Of a stretch of 64,000 bases of DNA, positions 38,840-55,800 are shown one piece after another. A model generated the notes under the pieces. That model made no database searches and was not told the DNA's origin. It saw nothing but the letters and a program-made list of their open reading frames with translations. The first letter of the stretch is position 1. Each line of letters starts with the position of its first letter. The stretch comes from Glandiceps talaboti (lineage: Eukaryota; Hemichordata; Enteropneusta; Spengelidae): NCBI RefSeq assembly GCF_964340395.1, contig NC_135568.1:14835276-14899275 (forward strand). The letters run 5' to 3'. Made by a program: the position numbers and the translations under genes.

Positions 38840-39600
38840 GTATGTGTATGCTACAAGTGAGATACTGCTTCAGTCCTAAAATGGATTTGTCAGTCAACCA
38901 TAGTGGAAGTAAACACAGGTGACCCTTGCCCACACAAAGCTGAGGCTGTTGTGAGAGATCTGAAGCTCCTATCTTTGCTTTACAAATGCCTCATCTCACT
39001 CTATGACTGGCCGGTTAAAAAATTGCCATATGAGTGAAAACTTGTTATTTATCTGGGAATTGTAATTGATAAAATAACTCCACTACATCTTTGTATTCGG
39101 AAATACAATGTGAGAGAACATATATCAAGTCCTTGTTTGTAACTCAATAAATTGCAAAACATTGACAATAGTGTAAAACATTTGCGATTGTATGTACAAA
39201 ACTTTTTTAAACACATTTTAGTTCTTTATACTTTATTGAGTTACACACAATTTCATATTGTATTTCCAAGTAGAAAAATATAGTACGGTTGTTTTATTAA
39301 TTAAAAATCCAAAATAAATGGAAAGTCATTTCTCATCCATATGGCCAAATTTGCTAATTTTAATAACTCTAGTTTATTAGAGTGGTAACTTGATACAGGG
39401 TTGGTGGAAATGCCCTTCCAGGGTCCCCTATGCCGTAAAGAAATGTAGCTGCAATTAAATCACCCTTACCTGTATTCCCCTTTAAAGGGGTTCTATGTGT
39501 AGCTCTCTAATGTATATCTTTGTATGGTGTATGCTACAAGTGATATATTGTTTTCACGCCATAAAAGGGTTCATCAGTCAACTACAGTGGAATACTATTC
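38840..39600. repeat. Diverged direct repeat flanking a foldback MITE
   Basis: TATGCTACAAGTGAGATA...GTCAGTCAACCATAGTGGAA (38848-38905) is matched by TATGCTACAAGTGATATA...CAGTCAACTACAGTGGAATA (39530-39590). Confidence 0.55.
39016..39353. mobile_element. Foldback MITE family B, copy 3
   Basis: Left end TTGCCATATGAGTGAAAACT, right end CATTTCTCATCCATATGGCC. Inner parts are TTTGTAACTCAATAAATTGC against TACTTTATTGAGTTACACAC. Confidence 0.8.
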
Positions 39601-39837
39601 AACCACTTAAAGGGGAACGAAGGTGCCAACTGGCCAACAATGCGAAGACATTTTAAACTCATGATCAACATGCCTGGCATGAATATAAACTCACCAAATA
39701 AGACCCCCTCTCCCAACGTACTAAGTTCCACAGTATCCGTGTGCATGATTTGAAGGTTGCTTTCCTGTTATGGTTTCCTCTGACTATTAAAATCCTAGTC
39801 AGCTTACACCATGTGCGTATATTTCATTACCAGTGTG

Positions 39838-39851
39838 TATACATTTCACAG
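39838..39851. repeat. Left target-site duplication of the LINE
   Basis: TATACATTTCACAG, identical to 42345-42358 on the other side of the insertion. Confidence 0.92.
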
Positions 39852-42344
39852 TAACTCTTGGTATGATAGTGATTGTGAAAGGTTCAAACGTACAGTGAAT
39901 TGTAAGTTAAATACCTATAGAAATAACAGATCATACATTAATTTAGATGAACTAAAGAAATGTAAACGTGAGTATAGAGAATTGATTAAGCAAAAGAAAG
40001 TTGAATATTACTCATGTAATTTGGAAAAGTTAGTTACTGCCGCCGAGCAACCAAACTCAAACTCTTTTTGGTCTATGGTAAAGGCGAAGTCGTCTCCCAT
40101 TTCTAGTAATATATCTAATGATAACTGGTTTGATTATTTTTCAAATTTATTGAATACCCCAGGTATGAGTAGTGATGGTAATGCCGAGTTCTATGAAGAA
40201 ATCAAGTGTTTTGTTGACAGTGTAGACGTTGAGGGAGGTAATTTCACTGATGACCAAGATGTTCTGGATGCCCCAATTGTCATTGAGGAAGTTGATCGCT
40301 GTATTAGTAAGCTTAAATTGGGTAAGGCCCCAGGTATTGATGGAATTACACCCGATGTCTTTAAAAATTGTCCACGTATTGTTAAAGAAATGATGTGTAA
40401 GCTCTTCAATGAAGTTTTTAACGTTGGGATCTTTCCAGTTGATTGGGCAAAGGGTGTCATCTCTCCAATCCACAAGAAAGGCGACTTAGATTGTGTTGGT
40501 AACTATAGAGGAATTACACTTTTGCCAATAGTTGGCAAAATTTTCTGTAATATTTTAGATAATCGACTGCATACCTGGCTTGATAGCAATAGCCCAATTG
40601 TTGATGAACAGGCTGGGTTTCGTAAGAAGTACTGCACGTCAGACAACATTTTCATCTTAAGTACAGCTATTTCTAATTACCTAGCTCAAAGCAAAGGGAG
40701 GTTGTACATTGCATTCATAGACTTTGAGAAAGCGTTTGATCGCATTGATCATTATAGCTTGTTTTATAAATTAATTAACTGTGGAGTCAAGGGTAAATTA
40801 TATCGTGTAATACGTTCTATGTATCAGAATGTTAGGGCATGTGTTAGGTCAGCCGGAGGTATAACTGACTTCTTTACATGTAGCTTCGGTGTCCAACAAG
40901 GCTCTGTACTATCTCCACTCTTATTCAGTATCTATGTAAACGACTTAGGGGAGTACCTAAGCAATACACATCAATTCTCTGGTGCGCAAATAGGCCTAAT
41001 TAAGCTTACTTACCTCCTTTTTGCCGATGATCTCACATTTGTTAGTACTTCTAAGATAGGTTTACAACGTTCTTTAAACAATTTGCATGAATATTGTTGT
41101 AAATGGAAACTAACGGTTAATATCGATAAAACCAAAATTATTGTATTTAGAAGGGGTGGAAGTCTAAGAAAATATGAAAAGTGGTTGTACAATGGTCAAC
41201 GAGTAAAGGTAGTCTCTTTCCAAAGCTATCTTGGTATAATGTTTTCGTGGACTGGCAAATGGTTCCAAGCCCAAAAGGCTTTAAGTGAACAAGCAAATAG
41301 AGCTATATACAGTTTGATACGTAACCTACATAGATATGGAACTATACCCGCGAATGTCGCATTGAAAATTTTTGATTGTAAAATTCTGCCAATTCTCCTT
41401 TATGGCTCTGAAGTGTGGGGTTTCCATCCTGCTGAAGATACTGAAAAGACTCACAACAAAATGTTACGTTACATCCTGCAATTGTACAACAACACCCCCA
41501 TCGTTGCCATAAGAGGAGAATTGGGAAGAGTTACCTTAAAGGTTTATAGATACTGTAGAATTGTTAAATATTGGTTGAGGATTTTGAAAATGGATGAGGA
41601 AAGACTTGTTCGTAGATGTTACAAATTTCATTTAAGTAAAATTGACATAGTTAAATATAATTTTTGGGCTAGAGATGTTAGACATTTACTCCAAAGCCTT
41701 GGCTTTGGGGAGGTATGGGATCAACAAGGTGTTGGTGATGAATTGAGATTCCTAAAAATATTTAAACAGAGATGTATTGATATTGATACACAATTATGGT
41801 CTGAAAGTGTTAATACGTCTAGAAAACTTGATTGTTATGCTTCATTTAAAAGGGAATTGTCTCTGGAACCTTATTTAACCTCTCTTGATAAACCAATATT
41901 CAAACTGATGCTTTGTAGATTTAGAACCTCAACACATAATTTGAAAATCGAAACTGGTCGTTGGAATGATACTCCAAGAGTAGAGAGACTTTGTGAAATG
42001 TGTAATTTAAACCAAGTAGAGGATGAATTCCACTTTTTACTTGTATGCCCATTTTATACTTGTATAAGGTCAAAATATATTGCCAATTACTTTTATAATC
42101 CCCCACTGCACCACAAATTTGTATTACTTATGTCATCTCGAAAGGTTGACACTCTCAGAAAACTTAGTAGATATATATTTTATGCCACTAAACTTAGAAA
42201 AGATAATACTAGAATCTCTGAAACTCAAACGGCCTGATGTTGTCTGGTGATCCGTTCATTTTTGTATATTTACAGTTTGTATTTTTTGGCCGGTGGCCAA
42301 CAATACTGAATAAACCATTGATTGATTGATTGATGATTGATTGA
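39852..42344 (+). mobile_element. 5'-truncated non-LTR retrotransposon (LINE), complete 3' end
   Basis: A 2.49-kb insertion flanked by a perfect 14-bp duplication. It begins inside the linker between endonuclease and reverse transcriptase, so the whole endonuclease is missing. It ends with a short 3' UTR holding a perfect stem-loop TTGGCC-GGT-GGCCAA (42286-42300), AATAAA at 42309-42314 and a (TTGA)n-type tail. This is the usual outcome of target-primed reverse transcription that stops early. The open frame and perfect flanks indicate a young insertion. Clade not assigned. Confidence 0.93.
39853..42237 (+). CDS. LINE reverse transcriptase (N-terminally truncated, frame open)
   Basis: 794 residues of element-encoded protein. 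An in-frame ATG at 39811 lies in host flank before the insertion, so it is not the element's start. The first element residues are NSWYDSDCERFKR, the W/C linker that follows the endonuclease in non-LTR polyproteins. RT motifs in order: LGKAPGIDGITPDVFK, NYRGITLLPIVGKIF, the IDFEKAFDRIDH aspartate block, GVQQGSVLSPLLFSIYVNDL, the catalytic FADD (41020-41031), and LTVNIDKTKIIVF. The C terminus carries a zinc-knuckle-like CEMC...HFLLVC (41992-42048) as in zf-RVT tails. RT makes cDNA at the nicked target; with no endonuclease this copy cannot start its own cycle. No stop or frameshift is seen. Confidence 0.93.
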   Translation, partial: NSWYDSDCERFKRTVNCKLNTYRNNRSYINLDELKKCKREYRELIKQKKVEYYSCNLEKLVTAAEQPNSNSFWSMVKAKSSPISSNISNDNWFDYFSNLLNTPGMSSDGNAEFYEEIKCFVDSVDVEGGNFTDDQDVLDAPIVIEEVDRCISKLKLGKAPGIDGITPDVFKNCPRIVKEMMCKLFNEVFNVGIFPVDWAKGVISPIHKKGDLDCVGNYRGITLLPIVGKIFCNILDNRLHTWLDSNSPIVDEQAGFRKKYCTSDNIFILSTAISNYLAQSKGRLYIAFIDFEKAFDRIDHYSLFYKLINCGVKGKLYRVIRSMYQNVRACVRSAGGITDFFTCSFGVQQGSVLSPLLFSIYVNDLGEYLSNTHQFSGAQIGLIKLTYLLFADDLTFVSTSKIGLQRSLNNLHEYCCKWKLTVNIDKTKIIVFRRGGSLRKYEKWLYNGQRVKVVSFQSYLGIMFSWTGKWFQAQKALSEQANRAIYSLIRNLHRYGTIPANVALKIFDCKILPILLYGSEVWGFHPAEDTEKTHNKMLRYILQLYNNTPIVAIRGELGRVTLKVYRYCRIVKYWLRILKMDEERLVRRCYKFHLSKIDIVKYNFWARDVRHLLQSLGFGEVWDQQGVGDELRFLKIFKQRCIDIDTQLWSESVNTSRKLDCYASFKRELSLEPYLTSLDKPIFKLMLCRFRTSTHNLKIETGRWNDTPRVERLCEMCNLNQVEDEFHFLLVCPFYTCIRSKYIANYFYNPPLHHKFVLLMSSRKVDTLRKLSRYIFYATKLRKDNTRISETQTA

Positions 42345-42358
42345 TATACATTTCACAG
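42345..42358. repeat. Right target-site duplication of the LINE
   Basis: TATACATTTCACAG, directly after the TTGA tail. From 42359 to 43510 no gene is seen; the only local oddity is the GC palindrome at 43170. Confidence 0.92.
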
Positions 42359-43169
42359 GGCCTACAGAAAAGTGTGAGTATTTTGGAGTGTGCATTTCAC
42401 ATTTTGTTCATGTGGCATAAACTGTAACAGGTTGTTGATCATAGAGTGAACCAGCAGTTAGTATTATAAAGTTGATATTTTTGTGATTTCAAAGTATAAA
42501 GTTATTATAGTGTAGATTAATTAAATACAATTTTGTTTTTAAAATTATGTGTAATATAGTAGAACATGCAATAGCTTTATATATACATTTCATGAAATAC
42601 AAAGCAATTATTGGCCAAGAAACAGATAACACACTGAGCATACGAGCACATGTACATTGAGTGGTGTACATTCTATTAAAGTATTGTACAGAGTATATAT
42701 AACTATTCTAAATGCACTGATGTTGTGACATTCAAAAAATGTTAACCAATCCAGGGCCATCCAAACGTTTGATACATGAAGAACGTTTGAAACATGTTGT
42801 GTTCTTCTAAATGTATGTATGTTTGGTCAGACTCATCAAGTTTAACATGTATTCTTAAAGCCCATGGATGACAACGGCAACTGAATGATTTGCAATTCCA
42901 TTCCCTAATTATTTATCTACTTGGATAGATTACTGCTCACAAAATGAATCCACATACCAGCTACGTTTCATTAAACGAATGTTGTAAAAATTGAAAATCA
43001 GAAATGAGGGTACTTCTCAATTGTTTGTTAAATTAGATTTGAACCAATTAGTCTTCTTCACACCTTAGCATTGAAATTCATCAGATGTTGTGTGACCGAT
43101 GTAGGGTATATCTCAAACTGCTGTTTTCCTTTTAATAGTCCATGAGCTACATTATTGTTGTCGGTACCT

Positions 43170-43190
43170 CCCCTCCCCCCGGGGGAGGGG
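43170..43190. repeat. Perfect GC-rich palindrome
   Basis: CCCCTCCCCC, one C, then GGGGGAGGGG: a 10-bp perfect stem with almost no loop in AT-rich surroundings. Confidence 0.9.
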
Positions 43191-43518
43191 CAAAGGTTGC
43201 CATACCTTTTCTGAATTATCCGAAAGTGAACATTATGAAAGCCTTTTCAGAAAAAAAGTAATATTAAGCTCTCTAAACAGTTGCTGTGGCAACCACCTTC
43301 CAAATTTATCAGACCAGTTTCCATTCTAAATCTCATTAGCTTTTGAATTAGGATTTGCATGATTTCAATGTATAGGCATATAATTTTAACGTAGATCTAT
43401 GCATTGAGCAGGTGATCTTTGTGATTGAAGGTCAAAGTCAAACGACACAGATTACATAAATGTCAAAAAGGAAATATTTGATACAAACGTTCAATCACAT
43501 ATACAAATATACATACAT

Positions 43519-43526
43519 ACATACAC

Positions 43527-43585
<59 letters not shown>

Positions 43586-43665
43586 TACATACATACATAC
43601 ATACATACATACATACATACATACATACATACATACATACAGACATACAGACATACAGACATAAG
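43519..43665. repeat. (ACAG)n(ATAC)n microsatellite
   Basis: ACAG repeats grading into ACAT repeats; reading frames across it are artefacts. 43666-44175 holds no further feature. Confidence 0.97.
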
Positions 43666-44178
43666 CACACGGAGAAATACAACGAAAAACAGCGGCAGTG
43701 CTTTTAGAGAATTTATTGCAGAGAGAAATATAGAAATAAAGAATTTGAATGCAATGATGAATGTTGTAATAACCGTGACTCATTGAAATTGTTTAACATG
43801 AAAGTATTCCACTTCAGTATGTGTTAGAATTTCAGACGATGTTAGTATCTTTGGGTAATAAGTCCACTAGTCTAGTACACGGTGATGTTGATCATGTATT
43901 CCAATACCTTGATAAATTGGTTAATTCGTGTATTGCCCTTTGCTTATCTGGGAATTTATTTTTTTGACTATATGGAGTAAATATTCTTAACTATTATATC
44001 TATAAACAGAACCGTTATCTTATCCATAATCAAAATGTTTAAATTAGCCATTAACACAATTTGTAAACTTCACCCGAATGATGAAGCTTGGAAATTATAC
44101 CTTAAGAGGAACAAACCGCTTCCATTGGTTCTTATGTATTGTTTCAATACATATAAACTAGTTAGAGAATCAAGCCAA

Positions 44179-44184
44179 TTTATT
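44179..44184 (-). terminator. Polyadenylation signal of the kringle-lectin gene
   Basis: AATAAA on the minus strand, 94 bp past the stop codon. Confidence 0.6.
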
Positions 44185-44277
44185 GTATTCGTTCACTGCT
44201 AACTCATAGAACAATAATATTAAAATAGCCAGAAAGAATGCCATGTCTAGTTTATGAGCCATTATACGTGAACTATC

Positions 44278-49370
<5,093 letters not shown>

Positions 49371-50439
49371 CTCGACACGCCAAAATTTGCTCCAAAATTT
49401 GCTTCGCCTACAAATCAAAATATGAAATATATCTGGTGTATGTACCAAAGTACAATAGTATAAGGTTACTTGCTGTGTATTATGGGATGTCATATGGCTC
49501 TGCAATTTCCAGCAAAAAGCTTTTCAATTTAATAAATTATGTTTCTTAAATGTCAAGAAAGGGTAACTGATAAAATTAAAAGTGTCACTACTTGGGTTTT
49601 GGATTTTGATTTATATTACAGTTAATATTTCAGACAGTTTGCACTCTTTGGATAAGCTAGGAGGTCTGTTCTGAAAGCCATCCTGTACTTGTATGATCGT
49701 TGTTTTGTAACTTTTGTAATTCTACCTTGGCTGTCCGTCAAGCTGTCGTGGTAATACTGAATTATGTCAAATAATCTTATGCGCAAGCGCAGTGGGCTGT
49801 TTGAAGGAATTGTAGCCCCTTAAGTTAATGTAAATATGTTACTATCAGATTGACATTCTATCTGTTTGTATTTGTTATGCTTGTCTGAATATTCATCACC
49901 GAACCGAGAATGTTTATGTTTGCTTAGCCTTAGGACGTTCATAATAACTAATGACCTGTTCCACACAGAGTATTGAAGTAGCAAAGATAAATTTAGTTGG
50001 CGGCAACATGTACACTGCTTTGAAATAACGTCTTTTTTTTTATCTTTTTTTTTTTATTTACCTTTTTTACGTGCCAACTTCAAAGCTTCAGTACAGCAAA
50101 TTAAACTACTAGTACTTATCGATATCCTGCTTAGGTTCTAATTATCAAAATAAGCATGGATTTTAGCAATCAAGGGACTGAGGGCGATGTGGTAATTTTT
50201 AAACTATGACAATTTTTCGCAATTTTTGAGGTGCACATTTCTTTATAACAACAATGAAATATGTCATGGTGAGTTTGTTCCATTTATAGCAAACCAAAAA
50301 GCCTTTGCATCATTATCTGATCCGAATTGCTTTAATAACCGATTCCTAAGTTGGCCACCTTTAGGCATAGAAACCTGTGAATCCATTTGAGATCTTTAGG
50401 TTGAAGCTCACAAATGAGTTGTAGGCTTCTCACTACCGC

Positions 50440-50580
50440 GCCGCCTCGAGGAAAGACAGTACACATCAGGAACAATGCACGGTATCTACCAGTTGGCACC
50501 TTTGTTCAGATGGTTAGAGCACTCTAACTAGTATTTAGGGGACATGGGTTCAATTCCTACACGTATCCTCATTTATAACA
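50440..50580 (+). repeat. tRNA-derived SINE-like fragment
   Basis: TTCAGATGGTTAGAGCAC (A-box-like), an anticodon-arm-like CTCTAACTAGTATTTAGGG and GGGTTCAATTCC (B-box-like) follow tRNA order and spacing. The acceptor stem does not pair, so this is not a working tRNA gene. A 55-bp direct repeat (ATATGTCATGGT...TTATAGCAAAC) flanks the region at 50260-50295 and 50590-50625. The stretch 49400-50240 shows nothing recognisable. Confidence 0.5.
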
Positions 50581-51194
50581 AATATAAAATATGTCATGGT
50601 AAGTTGCTCTCATTTATAGCAAACCCAAAATTGTATCATAAATTGAACAACAACTATTTGCTTTGTAGAACGGCATGATTTCTAAAAAAAAAAATATGAA
50701 AAGTTACACGCTTTTAATACATATTTTGACAAAATGACAACTAGGAGAATAGTCTTAATCAATGATCAGTAAAATGTTATTGCAGAATTCAAATCTTGCT
50801 AACATTTTGTCGCCTTTTTTTGAAGTCACAATTAGCCATATGCCATACCTAACATTTTATATTGGACATTTAATGCACAAGTGATCGAAAGCATTAATTT
50901 ACAATTACCAGCAACTTAACAACGTTAAAAGTATTTTTAACGTGTTATGCTCTTTACAGCCGATGTTTGAGCTCAATGGGTGTACAGTGAATTGCATGCG
51001 CGGTTTTGCTGTTTGTCTGTTCTGTTCTTTTCTGCTAGACAAAAAATCTTATCAACATTGCGACATGGTTTTGTATGAGCTACCGTTTATCTTAAATTTG
51101 CCCACTGTCGTCAAATCATATACTATCAAACCAGAGTGACCATAGCGTTTCGATTGATTTTTACATATCACACAAGGAAGGGTTTTTGACAAAC

Positions 51195-51327
51195 ACAGAC
51201 GTGTTTTACATTTTCAAGTAGGATTAATCCAAGTTATTGGACAGAAATTGCGTTGGAGTGTTTAAAATTAATTAAAATTAATCCGAAATAATTACCCAAT
51301 CCTCATCCATAAGGTCACTTTAAATGA
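51195..51327. mobile_element. Foldback MITE family B, partial copy
   Basis: The right end CAATCCTCATCCATAAGGTC and inner TTTTCAAGTAGGATTAAT remain; the left arm is lost or diverged. 50640-51190 and 51330-52150 have no gene. Confidence 0.55.
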
Positions 51328-52153
51328 GACTTTGTAGTCACCCTGGTTTGGTTGAACATTGTTACTATATATATATTTTCCGGCATGCCACTAGATAAAA
51401 ATGTAACTATAAATTTAAGTACAGTATTATACAAGTCACTTTTTTGTCTTGTCAGATGATAAGATGTGGCAAAGTAAATATATATTTGTCAAAGCATACG
51501 ATGAGAACTATATAAACAATTTTAGTCACAGAGTTATCGAGCCATCCAATAGAATGTAGCAATAACAGTAATGTCAATGTTAGTCAAACTGACGCCAACT
51601 GACTCGACTGCCTTCCAATGCGACCTACTACAGTATTAAAATATAATGCAAAAAGTTTGCTAAAGTCTACTCACCAATAGTAGTACGACAGCTTGACAAG
51701 CGATCGCTATCCTGGTGAACAGTGAACAAATGAAGGTTTCCAGGGCAGGTTTGAAATTTGTTATTTTTTGCAAACACTCCAACGCAATTTTTGTCCAATA
51801 ACTTTATGCCAACACTTCTTTAGCCCACACAGTGTACGACACCTAACACGCTTAGTTCACGTGTTGATAGACATGTATGTATCGCTCTGTTAGTGTTACG
51901 ATTGCCAATGTAGTATATTTCGGAATTAGATCTAAATTCTAATATTTATATGACACGCTTAGCTATTAAAAGGCCAAGTAATCACGTCCTGAAGCATGGC
52001 ACAGATGCTTGCGATTGTAATTGGGAAAAATTAATGATATACATAACAAATTAATGATAGTTAGCAGTTTGTACTAGGTACGATTGAAGCGTCAGCTGGT
52101 TTTGTATGATGTGTTAATTTTATAACATGATGGTATGATTTCACTGTTCTGTA

Positions 52154-52269
<116 letters not shown>

Positions 52270-52719
52270 CTGTGACTTGGATAAGAGTTGTGAATCTGGC
52301 AAACCGAGGTGTCGATCACATTAATATGAGTGTGCCATTTCACTTATAGCTATATCTGGTATTTTAGTTAAGTAAGTACTTCACTTAGAAAACCCGAATG
52401 CCATTTTTTCGAAAATAGTTACAATATTAAATGTATTGTATATTATCTGTTCTGGTACGTGTTTGCATCCTTGATATACACGGATTATTGTATTCACATT
52501 ACAGCTGTTTTGTGAAATTTCAACTCATATATCACACATATCCTATACCGTTGTCCATGTCCATACCTTCCTTCCTTACTTATTAATACATCCTGATCGG
52601 CTGCAGGATCTACATGCTAATGATATAAGATCACCTCTGCCACAAAAAACAAACTAGCCATCCCTGTCGTGTGCTGTGGTCATATTGACGTCACACAGAC
52701 AGGCAAACAGACACATACG

Positions 52720-53078
52720 CACGCACGCACGCACGTACGTACATACATACATACATACATACATACATACATACATACATACATACATACATACATGCAT
52801 GCATGCATGCATACATACATACATACATACATACATACATACATAGACAACCAGACGTACAGACAGACAGACGTACAGACAGACGTAGACAGACAGACAG
52901 ACAGACGTACATACATACATACATACATACATACATACATACATACATACATACATACACACACATACATACATACAGACACACACACATACATACATAC
53001 ATACATACATACATACATACATACATACATACATACATACATACATACATACATACATACATACATACATACACACAC
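52720..53078. repeat. Compound (ACGC)(ACAT)(ACAG)n microsatellite, 360 bp
   Basis: The longest simple-repeat array in the window, with blocks ACGC, ACGT, ACAT, GCAT, ACAT, ACAG, ACAT. Frames on both strands are artefacts. 53080-53780 has no gene. Confidence 0.97.
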
Positions 53079-53782
53079 ATGTGTAGCCCGCTTTTAAAAT
53101 TCAAATTTTAGAGGGCTGTACATGTAACTTGGTTGTACCATCAAGTCATCAAGATAAAACGTAAACAGTGCATTTTTTTCACTACGTTTTTACCTCTAAT
53201 CCGAAAGTAAATAAGGGCTCAGCCAGCATTTGACAACTCTTTAGGGGTGTAACTTGTTTGTGCCATCGAGTTAGCAGGATTATAACTGGTTCTATTGCTG
53301 GAACATCGAGTGGGCCTAGGCATGGGCGAGATGTGTTTTTACAGAAATCGTCATCAAATGCCCCTATACGGTCTCAGGTGCTCCAATCAAATCGGAATCA
53401 GCTTCTAGCCATTACGGTAGCTTTACAACTGTAAACAATCGGTATCGGTGAAATCGAGGCCCAAATTTAAAGTCAGTGATTGGGAGTGACAAAAATAAAA
53501 ACGATGGTATATGTTACAAGTTGTCGATTCACAAATGTTCTGTCTGAAATACTCGTTAGACAAAATATTCATTTGGCTGTAACTAACCCTGATAGACTTA
53601 TGACATAATAGCAAGAAAAATGGTACCAGCAATTGTGTGCTCATAGCCCTACACAATATGTCAAAGTGACCCATTATAATTGATTAATGATTCAATAATT
53701 GAAAGTGATATTGAAATAAGAGTATTAATTTAAAGCATTTTTATTTGAAAATCCAAAATGAAATATGTAGTAATAAGACTGA

Positions 53783-54262
53783 TAAGGTGATGGTACCCCT
53801 CCCCCTCACCCAATTTGAGCGAGAGCCATGCATAAAATATTTTTAAAAATTAAAGTCGATTTATTATCCCAAAATAATGTGCACGTACCAAGTATATTTC
53901 ATAAACAAACAGTATAAAGTGCGGGGCATTGATCCACTTAGCTTATTGAGTAACGTAACCTGTACGTACGATTTCATTTCAAATTCAAGGAATAGGCCAT
54001 TCCAGACTGCAAACAGGAAATTGACAATAGAGCACTCTCGCTGAAATTGGGAGAGCAATGCATAACATTTCATTTCATTAAAATTTGAAATAGATATTAA
54101 TTCTCCCAAAATAATACACACGTACCAGGTATATTTCTTAAACAAATAGTATAATGTGCGGGATATTGATCCACTGACAAATTCAATACATAGGCCATTC
54201 CAGACTGCAAACAGGAAATTGAAAATGCAGTCCCTCGCTCAAATTTGGGTATCATCACCTTA
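53783..54262. mobile_element. Inverted-repeat element F with internal tandem duplication
   Basis: Ends are TAAGGTGATGGTACCC...CAATTTGAGCGAG and, inverted, CTCGCTCAAATTTGGGTATC...CACCTTA. Inside, an arm of about 238 bp is repeated (CCCAAAATAATGTGCACGTACC near 53868; CCCAAAATAATACACACGTACC near 54106; GGCCATTCCAGACTGCAAAC twice). 480 bp, non-coding. Confidence 0.75.
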
Positions 54263-54615
54263 CAGTACGCCGTTTCTTAAGGGCTTTGCCCCTTGGTATT
54301 CTCTACAAGTGTAAATCAGGAATGTTTTTCGTATTGTTCAGACATGAGGAAATCAGCAGTGTGTTATGCTTAACCGAGGAGTAACCTATACCATGTATAC
54401 CCCCCAAGGTACACACAGACGGGAAGTAGAGCGCCACCATGGCAAATTTTGGAAAGGCCTATCTGGCTATTAGTTAATTATAATGGTACGGACAGAAAGC
54501 TGATTTATCTGTAGTCATGTCCTAAATGCTGTATCAACTTTCAACAACTCGCATGAGTTGAAAGAAACCAACCACACTCTTAAATACTATAAAGTATATA
54601 TTTCTTCTATACATT

Positions 54616-54655
54616 TCAATTCAATTCAATTCAATTCAATTCAATTCAATTCAAT
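54616..54655. repeat. (CAATT)n microsatellite
   Basis: About eight pentamers. 54263-54615 and 54656-54890 contain nothing else of note. Confidence 0.95.
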
Positions 54656-54894
54656 ATGCAAGAAATGGCTTGATTTATGACATTTGACTTTAAGGTCAGA
54701 GTCAAATCTAAAGATACAAACAAATATATTAAATATGTAATGATGTAATGGTAGACACGCGGTGATTGAAGCATATGTTAAAGTAACCTGGCGACCATTA
54801 CAAATGTTTTCTATATTGGTAAAGTATATTGAGATATTAGCCCACTCCCTTTATTGTTTTATTGTTTTCTTCATTCAGCAGCTAACTCCTTCTG

Positions 54895-55100
54895 TCAAGA
54901 GTATTTTCTGACAATGAAGACAATTATTAAGGAATAATATAATTATACAGAATTTATAAAGATAAATTTCGAAATTTGGTAAGTTCTGACTCATATTTTG
55001 AGGACAACAGAACTAATGACGTAGACACGGGTTATCATGATGTAGAATGACCAGGATATACCATCAACACTTTCTGTTCAAAGGCAATATCTTAGCGTGT
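54895..55100 (-). repeat. Interspersed repeat R3, copy
   Basis: In minus sense it carries the TGGTCATTCTACATCATGAT and AATTATATTATTCC blocks of R3. Confidence 0.5.
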
Positions 55101-55374
55101 GCATAGTTACGTTTATATTTTCCTGTTGCTGGTAGTGGGTAATTTCAAGTGAAGAGATTTCACATGGCCGAGATTTGTTGTACTCTGTGTTCAGGTACAT
55201 CCAAGTCAGATTCAACATGAGAGTTATTCTCACAATGACTGGGTAGACAACCAGGGTGATTTGCTAGACATAGCAGGATGTCAAAGGGCAGAATGGATAT
55301 CTATATTGAATGGAATTTTGGTTTGCGAAAATGACTATTTACAATGACTATTTACAAACTACTTCCTGCAGTAC

Positions 55375-55672
55375 AATTAACAACGTTTTTCACTGCCAAA
55401 CCAAAACCTTTTTTCGAGAAATAATAACATAAAATTTAAATTGTCACTCCAGAAATAGTGGATGTGGAAACTGACATCAACTTAAAAAGACAATATCAAA
55501 CTATTCTTCCAATCTGTAATGGTTGTACATCAGATGAAAAGAAACCAATAACACAGAGACCATTTTGAAAACATAGCTACCTGAACTAGACACCCATATA
55601 TAAAATAAAATATTTAAAAAAAATAAAAAAATCCACTCTAAAATTAATCGTAATCGGAACCGCACAATTTGA
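55375..55672. mobile_element. MITE family A, copy 6 (left end lost)
   Basis: Family core GATGTGGAAACTGACATCAA and right end GTAATCGGAACCGCACAATT are present; the GGTTCCGGTTAC left end is missing. Part of the segmental duplication. Confidence 0.75.
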
Positions 55673-55734
55673 GCATTACTGAGTTCAAGGATTTATTTTC
55701 TATGTCGTTTACCAACATTTCTCGATGTACAAAA

Positions 55735-55800
55735 AGAATGAAATATTTTATTCACTCAAATCCAACATAAATACCGATTTTTCATCTATATGGCAATATA
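55735..55800. mobile_element. Foldback MITE family B, arm remnant
   Basis: CAAATCCAACATAAATACCG...CATCTATATGGCAATATAA matches the right arm; the twin remnant lies at about 62205-62275. Confidence 0.5.

Noticed and set aside
39811-39852. ATG at 39811 as the start of the reverse transcriptase
   Set aside because: It lies before the LINE insertion point defined by the target-site duplication, so it is host flank that happens to be in frame.
50490-50575. Functional tRNA-Thr gene
   Set aside because: A- and B-box-like stretches and an anticodon-like arm are present, but the acceptor stem does not pair and the T stem is imperfect; it fits a tRNA-derived SINE better.
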